From NCBI RefSeq assembly GCF_052324685.1, contig NW_027506890.1, positions 62,501 through 126,500 on the forward strand: a stretch of DNA of 64,000 nt, given 5' to 3'. Of the stretch, positions 53,881 through 64,000 are shown one piece after another (positions within the stretch are counted from its first letter, which is position 1; the number at the start of each line of letters is the position of its first letter). A program made the translations under genes and the position numbers. Origin of the DNA: Brachyhypopomus gauderio. Its lineage: Eukaryota; Chordata; Actinopteri; Gymnotiformes; Hypopomidae. Under the pieces are notes generated by a model. That model made no database searches. It was given only the letters and a program-made list of their open reading frames with translations, and was not told the DNA's origin.

Positions 53881-55149
53881 ATTATTTGAATATAGTACTG
53901 TTGTTGCAGTCAAAATGCCTCGAACATAAACTCTGACACGATTTCAAATGTAAATCCTCTTGTCACTTCTCCCAGCTGACAGGTTCTGACACCACGGTGC
54001 GAACATCTGCCGCAGGGTTATCGCCCCTCAGTAAGCTCGACACAAACCCAGCTACACATGTTAGTCTCCGTGTCTTTAGAAGTACTTCCAGAATCAGAAC
54101 AGCACTTTTATGGGTCGTGAAGCGACACGGGCCTGTAGGAGGTTTATTCAACGTGTTAACCTCAGCTTCAAGGCCAGGACGGGATGATTGTGATTCCGTT
54201 ATTTGGAGGCGGGTCCCTTCAATTTACATATGAATCCTGCGCATAATCGTTGCAACGGACTTATTTATTTTTGAATATCCTGTGTTGAATATATCCAGTT
54301 GTGTTAAAAAGGAAAGCCAGTATGCTATGCTTGCATATGGAGAAAATTGCGAATTAAATATAGAAATGCCATTCAGAAACAGACTTAAGAATTAACACAG
54401 CAAAAGGAGTTCAAATGGCCTAAACCATGAAAAATGTAGATTTATGAATTCGATTTAAATCGTGGTTAAAGTTTGTACACTTTACTTGTTCCTTAGCCTA
54501 CGGTGTGGCTGTGGGAGGAAGCACGTCTTTAGCAGGGCTATGGGAAGAGGCCAAGAGGCGGAGGACGGACCCTCTGATGTAGATGCAGAGAGTCCGACAC
54601 AAGCCAAGTGTGGGCGTGATGTCAAATATACGTAGCCTTGTACAAACAATGGGAAACAAGAAAATAATACACTGGAAGCATAAATGTGACAACAATAAGT
54701 TACTCAATAACTTATTTCAGCTTTTAGTGAAGGATATGAAAATTTCTATGTTTTTCTTTATTAACACGTTGATAAAATTGCTTTAAAACCTATAGACTCG
54801 TCGTACTGCAAACAAGGGGTTTCTAGCTCTCAGTCAGACCTCTACACCTGTCACAGACAAACCCACTCTTCCTGAACCCGGGTGCTTTTAGCTGCGTGTT
54901 TTTGGGTCATTATCTTCTTGGAAGACCCATGACCTTTCTGACCCAAGATGACTTGATAGTCTTGAGACTTCATTGTTCCCTGCACAGATTTACAGCACCC
55001 TGTCCTAGTCAGAGCAAAACAGAGTCTCAAACTGAGTCTTCACCATGTTGTTTCCTTTGAAAGCTGCATTTTTTCTGTGAATAAATTGTTACTTACCAAA
55101 AGGCTCTAGATTTTTTCTTCTTCCATGGGGCCTACTGTTCAATCTGGGG
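53881..55149. other. Intergenic, nothing recognised
   Basis: Likely holds upstream flank of tmem198; no gene, RNA or transposon supported. Confidence 0.5.
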
Positions 55150-55720
55150 TCTCTAACCACTTCTGCGATCTGTCAGTGGCGTTTCCTGCCATGTAATTTC
55201 CTCTGATTCCATGGTGACAACATCCCCAACAACATCTGTTTTAAGCACTCCATCGTCACCTTGTCCTTGGGGAACATTGCTTGGCCTCTTAGCCAGCTTC
55301 CTGTACCTGCTAGATATCTGATGTCTAGCATGGCATACATGTTTACAGCTTTGATCTTAACTTTCCCATTCAACTGCCTCCTCCATGTGGAGCTACTTAG
55401 ATGTTCCTGTCCTTCTCGTCTCTGCCTACTGATTAAAAAATCTCCAGGTATTTGTATCCGTCATCTCACTCTGACATACGACCTTGTGGAACGCTCCTCC
55501 TGCAGATCCTGGTCAGGTGCGTATAATTTGAGGTCAGTCATATACAAGTTGCGGCTGATGGAAGCTCCACTAGTGAATCTGTACTCAAATCCGCTTCTTC
55601 CTTACCTGTCTGAGGACTCGGGCCTACGCGGAACAGCAGTGGGCACAGTGAAACTACTTTGTATATGCCACACAATTGGTCACCTGAGCGTGATGATAAC
55701 TCTAATAACAGATTAGCTAC
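55150..55720 (-). mobile_element. Decayed non-LTR retrotransposon, central RT part
   Basis: On the minus strand: CGIYKVVSLCPLLF near 55670 (the ..G..LSPLLF RT block), then YMTDLKLYAP near 55545-55515, where the catalytic YMDD has become YMTD, KYLE near 55450 and MNGKVKIKAVNMYAMLDIRY near 55370-55310. Block order matches the family of the piece at 2430-3420; the two pieces overlap only in the YLGI-to-GGLHP part. Frameshifts separate the blocks. Both edges are approximate. Confidence 0.7.
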
Positions 55721-57546
55721 ATTAGATGAATGGTTAGTATTTATTTGTTACCATTACTTTTGTTGTTCCATATATCACCACTAGGTGTTCCTCCACTTCT
55801 ATATTAACTGCCTTAACCAGTAGTGATATGTGACATGACTTATTGTGACTTCTGCTCTCACTGATGTACATCTTGCATACATACGTACATATAATGTGTT
55901 GATCTCAAGTTTCCTTTTGGTCCAGAACACATGATTGTATCAATTTCCTTCTTACAAAAGACTATTAAAAATATAAGGGAATAAAACATAAGAAGAAAAA
56001 CAACAACAGAGTAAGCGGACAGATTTCTGAGGTTACTGTCTGATCACAAACATCCCTGCAGGTGGCGCTAGATGGCTCTGGCTAGTGAGAAAACTGCTGC
56101 TCTCTGCTCTTAAAACCTTTTATCCTCCATTCCTCAGAGGGTTAAGAGGAGGCTTGTCTGGTGCTCTTTCATATAGCTGACTTCCCCTAATGTCATCATG
56201 TCTATATTAACAATGTTATTTAGTGTTATTACTGTGACATTCAGGTTGTGAATGCAAGGCTCAATGGCAGAAGGGTAGGATCAAACCCAGAGCCTCTGGG
56301 TTAAAAGCAAGGCGTTTAGAATTGGCCTTAGTTGCAAAAAGAAGTATTGAATTATAATCAGATTACAGGGCTAATGGTATGACCCACCAATATGCAATTG
56401 TTTTCATATGGGTATGTAATTTGTCACTGAGTGAAAGTGACAATTTGGATGTATGATCTCTGAAGGCTGTGAGTCTTCGTGTGTTCAAACCAATGCTTAT
56501 TGAATGCATAATAGGATTACATCACTCCTTAACACAGTGTAGCTTTCTGAGACTTATTTCAAAGAAAGAAAATATCATACTGGAAGACAGAGAGAGCTTT
56601 AATACTTTTCCAAATTGTCAGTAACCCATCAACAAATGAAGCAGTTAAATAGTTATTTCATAAGGGACCTGGTTGAATATAAAATTCATATCTATGTGGG
56701 ACATTTACATGATCAAACATTAATTAATTTGTCTTTTTAAGTTCTCCATGAGAACTTAACAAAAAAACAAAAACAAAACCCTATTTCCTAGATGTTTTTT
56801 TTTATCTCCAGCAACAGGAAGAACACACAATTCAAACACAAGCACAGATAGTTGCCCGAATATTCTTAATCAAAGAGCAGAACCATGTAATATCACATGA
56901 GAGGAAAGTGGAGCGCATATGAAAAAGTCCAGGCTTTGGGTGTTGTTAGCAGTGGTCCGTAATGTACAGGGCTGGGACACACAAAGCGATGGCCAGTGTA
57001 AACCACATGGCTCAGAGCCAAGCAAAGAGATCAAATTAGTCTTCATTTCATACTAAAGGTTACATAAACATAATGGATGTTGCGAGGATATAGACACAAC
57101 TATGTCAAAGCAAAACCATTAAGATCTATTCACCCTTTCTCTCTCTCTTTCTCTTTATCTGTAACTCCCTCTATCTCTAAAAGATATGGAGAGTGATGCC
57201 AGTCAATACCACTAAGCCTGTTTTGTGTTGTAAGAAAACCTTTTCTGTGAACTCTAATGTACTACAGATGAAATACAATGAAACCTTAACATCCCTGATT
57301 ATAATAGCTGCCTTTTAAAATTCTTGATGGATAATTGGATACATGTCGGGAGGTACACTGATAATGGAGTTAATTGGAGCTTGCAGTGATTGGTTTGTCA
57401 AAGAACTAAGCATAAGGTAATACTTTATAATAACCTTTGTAGATTGTTTATGCTACTACTGTTAGGACTACTGCCAATGTCCTTAAGTAGAAGGTCAGGC
57501 CATCAGGTCAAAGTATCTCCTTTAAGGAGCAACAGAGCTACCCCAA
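55721..57546. other. Intergenic, little recognised
   Basis: AT-rich. A CTCF-like motif is listed separately. A short stretch near 56275-56325 resembles a tRNA B box (minus strand GGGTTTGATCC) and may be a SINE remnant, not firm enough to list. Confidence 0.45.
56054..56068. promoter_or_regulatory. CTCF-like motif
   Basis: CCTGCAGGTGGCGCT matches the CTCF core type CCAGCAGGTGGCGC. Seen by eye only. Confidence 0.4.
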
Positions 57547-57770
57547 ACACTTACATGTCACCATGGACGAACCGAACAGTTACATGTCACCATGGATTAG
57601 ATGAACATTTAAGTGTCCCTGACATGACTTTTTGTCACCATGGAATATCTCAGACACTTGTGAGTCACCATGGACTTCCCCAAAACACTTGTGAGTCACC
57701 ATGGGCTACCCCAAAACACTTGTGAGTCACCATGGGCTACCCCAAAACACCTACGGGTCACCATGGATTA
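57547..57770. repeat. Minisatellite, 31-bp unit with CCATGG
   Basis: The right part repeats ACTTGTGAGTCACCATGG plus GCTACCCCAAAAC with little change three times (unit 31 bp). Older, diverged units with GTCACCATGG occur to the left from about 57.55 kb. Seven or eight CACCATGG motifs in total. Confidence 0.9.
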
Positions 57771-60720
57771 AGCAGAGGGAAAGCACCTGCCTGATAACAC
57801 TGTACCCCAGTGTCCAGTGTCTGAATCATGCCGTCACTCAATGAACAATTCATTGGACAGTCACAACAAACCATTTGAAAAGAACTTCCTCTAGAGGCTG
57901 GTTCCACCACAGTGGTGCCTGGTACTGAGGAGGGCTACAGGGTAGCCTTATTCTCCATGAAGCACCCAGGATACTTATGTGTTTATAGAAAATTTTGATA
58001 TCCATCTGGCCAAGTGTCTGAAGTATGATCCATGATTCTTGTGGCATCCATGTGTGGGGGACATACAACAGTGATCGGTCTTAATGGCCCTACAGTGATC
58101 TGTTGTTTTCCATCTTTGAGCATATTGCTTTTGATTGCAAATTGATTTCTTATCTGCACTGTGGTCCTTCACTGTAATGAAGAAATCCGCATCCAAAGGG
58201 GCTCAGATCACGGTCCACACTGACCGCTCATGGATCATTAAATCTGAACAGCGGCCAGCTCGCCTGACAACTGCTCTCTCAATGTCATTTCATTTGATGG
58301 AGTTAATAAACACACAAAACTCAAAGTCACAATAACCACCAGATTTGTTGGAGTTGCGCCAACTAAGATGCACCTGTATGATCCACCTATAACATCCACA
58401 GGTCCTTTTGAGCACAGTCTTGTATTCCAAAAGAAATGATTCTTTACACTCTTTTTTTTTTGCTACCCTTAAGCCTAGAACACCACAAGCTAAAAAGCAT
58501 CCCGCTCACATTTTCCTTTCACACGGAGTACGCTACGCAACAGCATAGTAACTCCAGTCTCGTTTGTTCTGATGGAAGAGGGTTTTAAATCACCCTTGGA
58601 CTGCAATACATGTGATCGCGTGGTCTTTGCCACACTGCTGTGTGTGCATGTGTCCCATGCTGGTCTGCCTTGCCTTGCAGAGAGGAGATCCTGGGAAGGG
58701 CGTGTCCCCATAACCCCAGATTACCACCTCACTTGCCTTTATTTATGGATGCCATATAACTCCTGAGCCAGGACAAAGAAGGGCGGCTTCAGCAGCAACA
58801 CAGTGAGAAATGAAAAGTCTCCTCAGCAGATATTGATGCCATGAAGAGTAACCCAAGATTCCACACTTGCTACCTAAGAAAAATGCTCACCCATCTCCCA
58901 TCTGCTGTGACACACAACACTCATATTTCACCTCACCCTATTTTCCTTAAATCAGCAAAGAGGGCTGCAACCGAACTGATGGATTACGGCAGCCGCTGTT
59001 CTGAGGTCAGTTTAGCTGTTGTTCATTTATGCACTGTGTTAGAAGGAGATGGACTTAGGTCAGCACTTTGGGAAATTTATTTTAGTGAAATTTGTTATAC
59101 AACAAATCAATATACCAATTAGAATGTGAGTAAATTCAACTGTGAAGAATATAATATCAATAATGAAGTCATTCAAATATACTTTTAATGCAATATTATC
59201 TATTCAATAATAAAATGACTTGGTTTATATAGACTTCATAGGGCAGAGGTAAAGCCTTTTATTTAATTGAGTTTTAGCAGACACCTAAAATCCTTTTTAG
59301 GATTACAGTGCATGTACACTAATGGACATGGTTCAGTCCACATCTAGACAAATGACCACTACATTAACCTCATCTTCCCCTTTTAAAATAAATAAAATGA
59401 TCTTATAAAGCATTCATTATTTTTATTCCGACCTGCTAATTTTGCTGCTTACTGCCTGATACATGGCATTTTTACAAATATCACCTATATTTATGTTTAT
59501 AATAAATATTTATAATATTTATTCATGGCAAATCCATGAGAAGAGTTGTACAAACAAGCCTGGGTCACATCAGACAAGGAGTCATACATAGAAACATACC
59601 CAATACATCGAGACCTTGTAGACATAATTAAACAAAGGACAAACTGGATAAACTTTAGCAGACTTACAGACACAAACGCTAACAGGGCTGTATAACAAAC
59701 AAAGACCAGCCAAGAAACATAGTAAACACAGGGTATACATACACAGGGCATAACGAGGGTACTAAAATAGCAACAGCTGGCAACGTTAACAAGGGGCGGG
59801 GCTGACAGGGGCGTGGCAGGAGAACACCCCAACCATTAGCACATTGAAAAACAAAACAAAGCCATGACAGGTGGGGGTGGGGCTATATTTGACAAGGTGC
59901 ATATATTATATATTATATAGATATTATATAGAATCCATATATGGATTATGTGATGTACTACATTTACTACATGGTACTGACCTAAATGAGCAAAAACAAT
60001 ATACTGGACAAATGAACTGCTGACATGCATGGGATCCTAGGTTAGTAAAAATAAGTGGCAAAGCTACAACCTTAACCTTCTGAGTTCATTCTGAGGGTTC
60101 TACACAGTATGGAGTATCATAGCAGTGTTTGTCATGGTGTTTGAAGAACGCAGGGCGTGTAGGCTTACCATTGTGTTAGACAATGCAGGGCACAGCGAAC
60201 GTGATGTCAAAAGCCAGGCAAGAAGTATGGGGCAAAGACATACTGAAGACATACTAAAGACATACTCCTACACACAGCTGCCTGTATGTTACAGCCCCCC
60301 AAACAGCTCTGCTCCAAATGACTCAGAACTCTACCAAATCTGGACAAACTGGTTTAAAAGAAAATGCATAAATAAGAAATGAACAAAAACTAAAGCTTTT
60401 TATTATGAAAAGGAGAAATTATGGTATGATTATGATTAATAAAAACTATGAATAAAATATTGTTCAATAGTTTGCTCTAGTGACTTCCAGCAATGTGAAT
60501 GCATTGCCTATGAGTTTATATTAAGAGCAAGGACATAAAATTGAATTCCACCTCCATTCATAAAAACAAGTATGTGCCCTGCACATGACACAGTCCATTG
60601 TCAGACATGTGACAGGTCCGCTGAACTACTCCACTCTCATCGGCATGGCAACACTAACAAGCTCAGTCAAGGTGCTAACGGGGTTGAAGAAATTAGCAGG
60701 GAGGCGATCCGCTCTTTTAC
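57771..60720. other. Intergenic, nothing firm
   Basis: Contains a possible decayed L2-like tail near 59275-59300 (TTTTAGCAGACACC) and a minus-strand stretch at 59497-59860 whose composition (GGGGCGTGGC block, long open frame ending in AATAAATATT) looks like a transposon end. Neither is assigned. No gene supported. Confidence 0.4.
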
Positions 60721-60812
60721 CCTGACGTGATCATTAGTAGGAACAATGGCAAATATCTCTGTAGATGTTGAGCAGCAGGCCCTCAAGTACCTGTCAGTGT
60801 AGTTAAAGTCCA
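60721..60812 (-). other. Candidate exon, unassigned
   Basis: A 92-base open stretch between an acceptor (TTTAGTCACAG) and a donor (CAGG|GTAAAA). Translation in one frame gives VDFNYTDRYLRACC and EIFAIVPTNDHV, which I do not recognise. The plus strand instead has a short ATG frame in the same place. Coding nature unproven. Confidence 0.2.
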
Positions 60813-61342
60813 CTGTGACTAAACCGATAAACAAAACCACAAAGAGAGGAGATCAAAATGTGAAACTAAAGATATACAGCAACTGTTGTATGCAAGTATG
60901 TAGGCCAAGCTCAGAAACATGAGGGAGAGGACAGTACAACATTCAGTAAACACATAGATATATGCATACAATGCCAAGTAAAGAACCAAGGGTGTGTTCT
61001 AAATAGCCTATATACTATATACTAGTCCTGTGCTGTTTGGGCCCAAGATTAGTGTGCTATATGCAGTATGTGACCAAAACACATATGTGTGAAATATGTG
61101 AAATATACCCAGATGACCAAATATTCCACTAAGTAATTAGAGTTGGCTTGTGGTGCACTGCATGCTGCCAATCAAGAGGAACAGAAACCTTTTCACAAGT
61201 GGGCAGAACTATGTTCAAATGACCCCAAAGTATGGTTTGTGTTTGCCACATACTGGATACAATACTGCACACTACTACAGGGACCAGTGTATAAAGTGTC
61301 AGTTGGGTGGATACATTCCAATTGACTCTCATATATGTTGAC

Positions 61343-61459
61343 CTGTCCACTGCAGAGCAGAAGGTAATGTAAGGTGCTCAGGATGTATGTCAATGGTGGA
61401 ATTGTGGGTGGAGATGTGGAGCGACGTTGCTGGGGACCACCGGCAGGGGGAGTTTGGGG
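61343..61459 (-). other. Candidate exon, unassigned
   Basis: A 117-base frame with a good acceptor (TTTTCTCTCCACAG) and a donor (GACAG|GTCAAC). It translates to a Pro/Gln/Ser/Thr-rich start (PQTPPAGGPQQRRS) and then LTYILSTLHYLLL. No family recognised. Confidence 0.2.
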
Positions 61460-61494
61460 CTGTGGAGAGAAAACCAGTTAGCCGCTTTGTCCTT

Positions 61495-61895
61495 ACTCAT
61501 TAAAATGTGTGTGAGGGAAGAGGTTGTGTGGTTTAACTGCCTACGAACTTTCCACATTTAGGTGAGGATAAATACTGCCCAAAGGCAGAATGAGTAGTAA
61601 CTATGACTTGCAGAGTATGCTTACATAAATGGCCGTCGAAATGTCGTTCTGAATGTAGTGGTTTCTATATACAAATATGTTGGGTAGTCACGTTGTAGCT
61701 ATAACGCTAGCTTTGCTAGGTAGTTATGCATAGTGCTGAACTGTGCTAACAATTGAGTAACAATTGCTACTAGTAATGAATAATTCAATTAAAAATGGAG
61801 ATGTTTGTATTTGTGAAAGATTGTAAGACTCATTAAAATGTGCGTGAGGGAAGAGGTTGTGTGGTTTAACTGCCTACTAACTTTCCACATTTAGG
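61495..61895. repeat. Direct duplication of a 68-bp block
   Basis: The block at 61495-61562 (ACTCATTAAAATGTG...CACATTTAGG) recurs at 61828-61895 with about three differences; spacing 333 bases, same orientation. The DNA between the copies is unrelated. Confidence 0.9.
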
Positions 61896-64000
61896 GCAAT
61901 TATAGTAACATTTACCAGCAGGTGGTAAATGGTGCATCTTCATTGCTCTCAAGTAACAGTTGGATTGTGGAGGTGTGGTGGTAGTGTTTCAGAAGCAGCT
62001 AGGGGGGCGGTTCCTGTACCATGGTAACACGGGGGGTACCAAGAGTGGAGGAACCATCAACAAACATTCAGACGATGGTCACACAGTGGGCGGCCAAGAG
62101 GCAAGTGTCGTGTGTTACGACAATGACACAGCAACGACATGTAACGATGGAACAGCTCACCCACCTGTGGGCAAGTGCAACCAATGACCATTCTAGGGTA
62201 CAACAGGCATAGACCAACACATGTGCTGCTGTTGACCACCCGTGTTGAGGCAAGCAACACTTTTCCTCAACAGACCTTGGACACATGGTAGACGGTTGTC
62301 TGGAGTCATCGAGTCCCATATCCTGTTGAGAAACACAGATGGACTGCTCCACATCTAGCAGGAACCACATGAAGCCACATCTCCTGGAATGTTCTAGGAC
62401 CATTAGTTATCGTACCACAGGCCTTGAATGTTCTGCTGTTGTTCTTCATGCTGTAATGAACCAAAAAAGTGGACCAAGCCATTTTTAGTTTTTAAAGTGT
62501 TCCTAATCCAACCATCTTTCACTGTGTATACAGGACCAGAACAAGGAGCTCTTCTACTAGGGACTTGACAAGGGACAATTACTAGGATGACACAGGTGTG
62601 TAGGAGTGGAGGAGCACTGCTCCATTTCCGTGGAAACACAATAACATGGCACAAATAGCACTTGTAAACAGAGACCAAACCTAGAGAGACACAGACAAAC
62701 AAGTGTAATTACCATGACAATAAAGAAGCATAAAAATGGACATTTGTTTCTCAGACATTTAACCGGAAATGCACTGACCAAGGTCTTCAAACTAGCAAAA
62801 CTTTGAACACAGAATTCGCATGGCTAACAACGCATTGTACAATCTAATAAAAGACCAGTTGCTGCTACAATATGGCTACAAACTGCAGTTTTCTCTTATT
62901 TTGTAATTTCAAAAAAAGGACCCAAAAATGCCTTACCATATAGTGTTTGTTGTTGTTTGTTTTGTTGCACAACAGTTTGGCCATTGCTACAGGAATCCAA
63001 ATGAGAGTCTGAAATGACTCCTGGTTGTGGACAGAGCACTCAACAGCTCCACTATGTCTTCAGACGGCTAAGAGGGTTCAGAAAGAGCCCCTCAAAATGT
63101 TCTGTAGCAGCGCTATTGAAAGCAACTGGGCTCGATACAAAACAGTATCTCTGTATATTAATTCCTTGTATATTATGTGATTTGTGTTCTGTGTGTTAAC
63201 TACCTCGTGGATCTTTTGATGAGGTTTTCACTTATGCAGTGATAACACCTAACACGTAACAAGTGGTCTTGCCTGCCACTGTTTGCTGAAACAATTAATG
63301 ACATGTATACAAAAACAATGCTGAAGGCTCCAAATACACTTTGTTGGCCAACTTTTTGCTCTGCTGTTTGTCTTAAGTCATTACATTGCTGCAGAAAGCA
63401 GACACCAATACTGTACAAAGCAGATAAGACTGATGGTGGTCCAGCTTGGCTATACATACAGCTGTGGTAATTAGTTCAGGCTGACAAATGAAACAAATTA
63501 ACTTTGTTTTTTGTTAGAATACAGTATGCTAACTCCGCTATGTCCATGATGAATTATGTGTAACAAATTTATTTGCGCTGTCCCTGTAACATGAAATTTA
63601 AAGTGGCTTCCAATGAAATATTGAAACTGAATGTATGTTGGAAGAGTAATGTCCCTTCTTATAAACCTATAACAGCATTAAGATGTAGCGCCTCCTCAAA
63701 TCGAATGTGTTTGTCCTGTTTTATTTGTTTTCTTCCAATTCAGATGTAACCATTGCCGTTCTCTCTCTGATCCTCTGTGATGCCAAACCTTTGGTGGACT
63801 CTCCTTATGTCATATATTCACTCGTCATATTTTTGGAGTTGTTTTTCTACCCTGTTCCGTTTCCTTTCTCTCTATGTCTCTCCTCACCAAAAAGCCTTAA
63901 CTCAGACCACAGCAATCACACGATATTCGACTCGCATTTCAGTCCCGAATCAAGAGCCCTCACACACCATTTACACAAACATTTAAATATTAATAATTAA
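61896..64000. other. Intergenic, nothing recognised
   Basis: No gene, RNA or named transposon could be supported up to the right edge. A stretch near 62050-62350 faintly suggests a Tc1-like helix-turn-helix/transposase remnant but is too weak to call. Confidence 0.4.

Noticed and set aside
59497..59832. 111-codon minus-strand frame as a membrane protein
   Set aside because: Hydrophobic composition comes from T/G-rich sequence; it resembles a transposon end rather than a conserved gene.
61980..62420. Tc1-like transposase remnant
   Set aside because: Only weak resemblance (GRPR, then a Trp-rich stretch); no inverted ends or catalytic block found.

Overview
This is a nuclear chromosome segment from a vertebrate, almost certainly a teleost fish. 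Genes are split by GT-AG introns. Dinucleotide microsatellites are abundant. Intergenic and intronic DNA carries fish-type transposon debris (L2 LINE with its characteristic 3' tail, Tc1, short hAT-like elements, two pieces of one LINE family). The four complete proteins and one partial protein all read as vertebrate orthologues. I cannot name the species.

Layout, left to right. (1) 226-1331, minus: the first five coding exons of apeh (acylaminoacyl-peptide hydrolase), running off the left edge, with an NRF1-type promoter motif near 1.86 kb. (2) 2.4-7.6 kb: intergenic, with a decayed LINE, a SINE-like remnant and a small palindromic element. (3) 10.45-26.36 kb, minus: spats2, 12 coding exons encoding 515 residues, a probable noncoding first exon near 31.1 kb, and a Tc1 transposon in one intron. 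(4) 32.37-34.43 kb, plus: pym1 (wibg), 3 exons, 204 residues, with a TATA-less housekeeping promoter. (5) 37.8-41.0 kb: a long L2 LINE and a fragment of another LINE, both minus. (6) 42.50-45.85 kb, plus: mmp19, 9 exons, 470 residues, with a TATA box. (7) 46.92-50.37 kb, minus: tmem198-type gene, 4 coding exons, 334 residues. (8) 54-64 kb: no gene I can name; a second piece of the left-hand LINE family, a CCATGG minisatellite, a short duplication and two weak exon candidates.

The genes have unrelated jobs: N-acetyl-peptide turnover (apeh), a testis/RNA-granule-associated protein (spats2), exon-junction-complex recycling (pym1), extracellular matrix proteolysis (mmp19) and a Wnt-linked membrane scaffold (tmem198). 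Their order matters mainly as conserved synteny: from memory, human 12q13 also holds MMP19, PYM1 and TMEM198B close together, with SPATS2 on the same arm. Every exon chain was joined by hand and the splice phases agree throughout.

I found no undescribed biological system. The best oddities are splice sites embedded in TG or CA microsatellites (apeh, spats2, mmp19), a telomere-motif minisatellite split by an L2 fragment with a target-site duplication, and an L2 copy whose catalytic motifs survive despite a frameshift.
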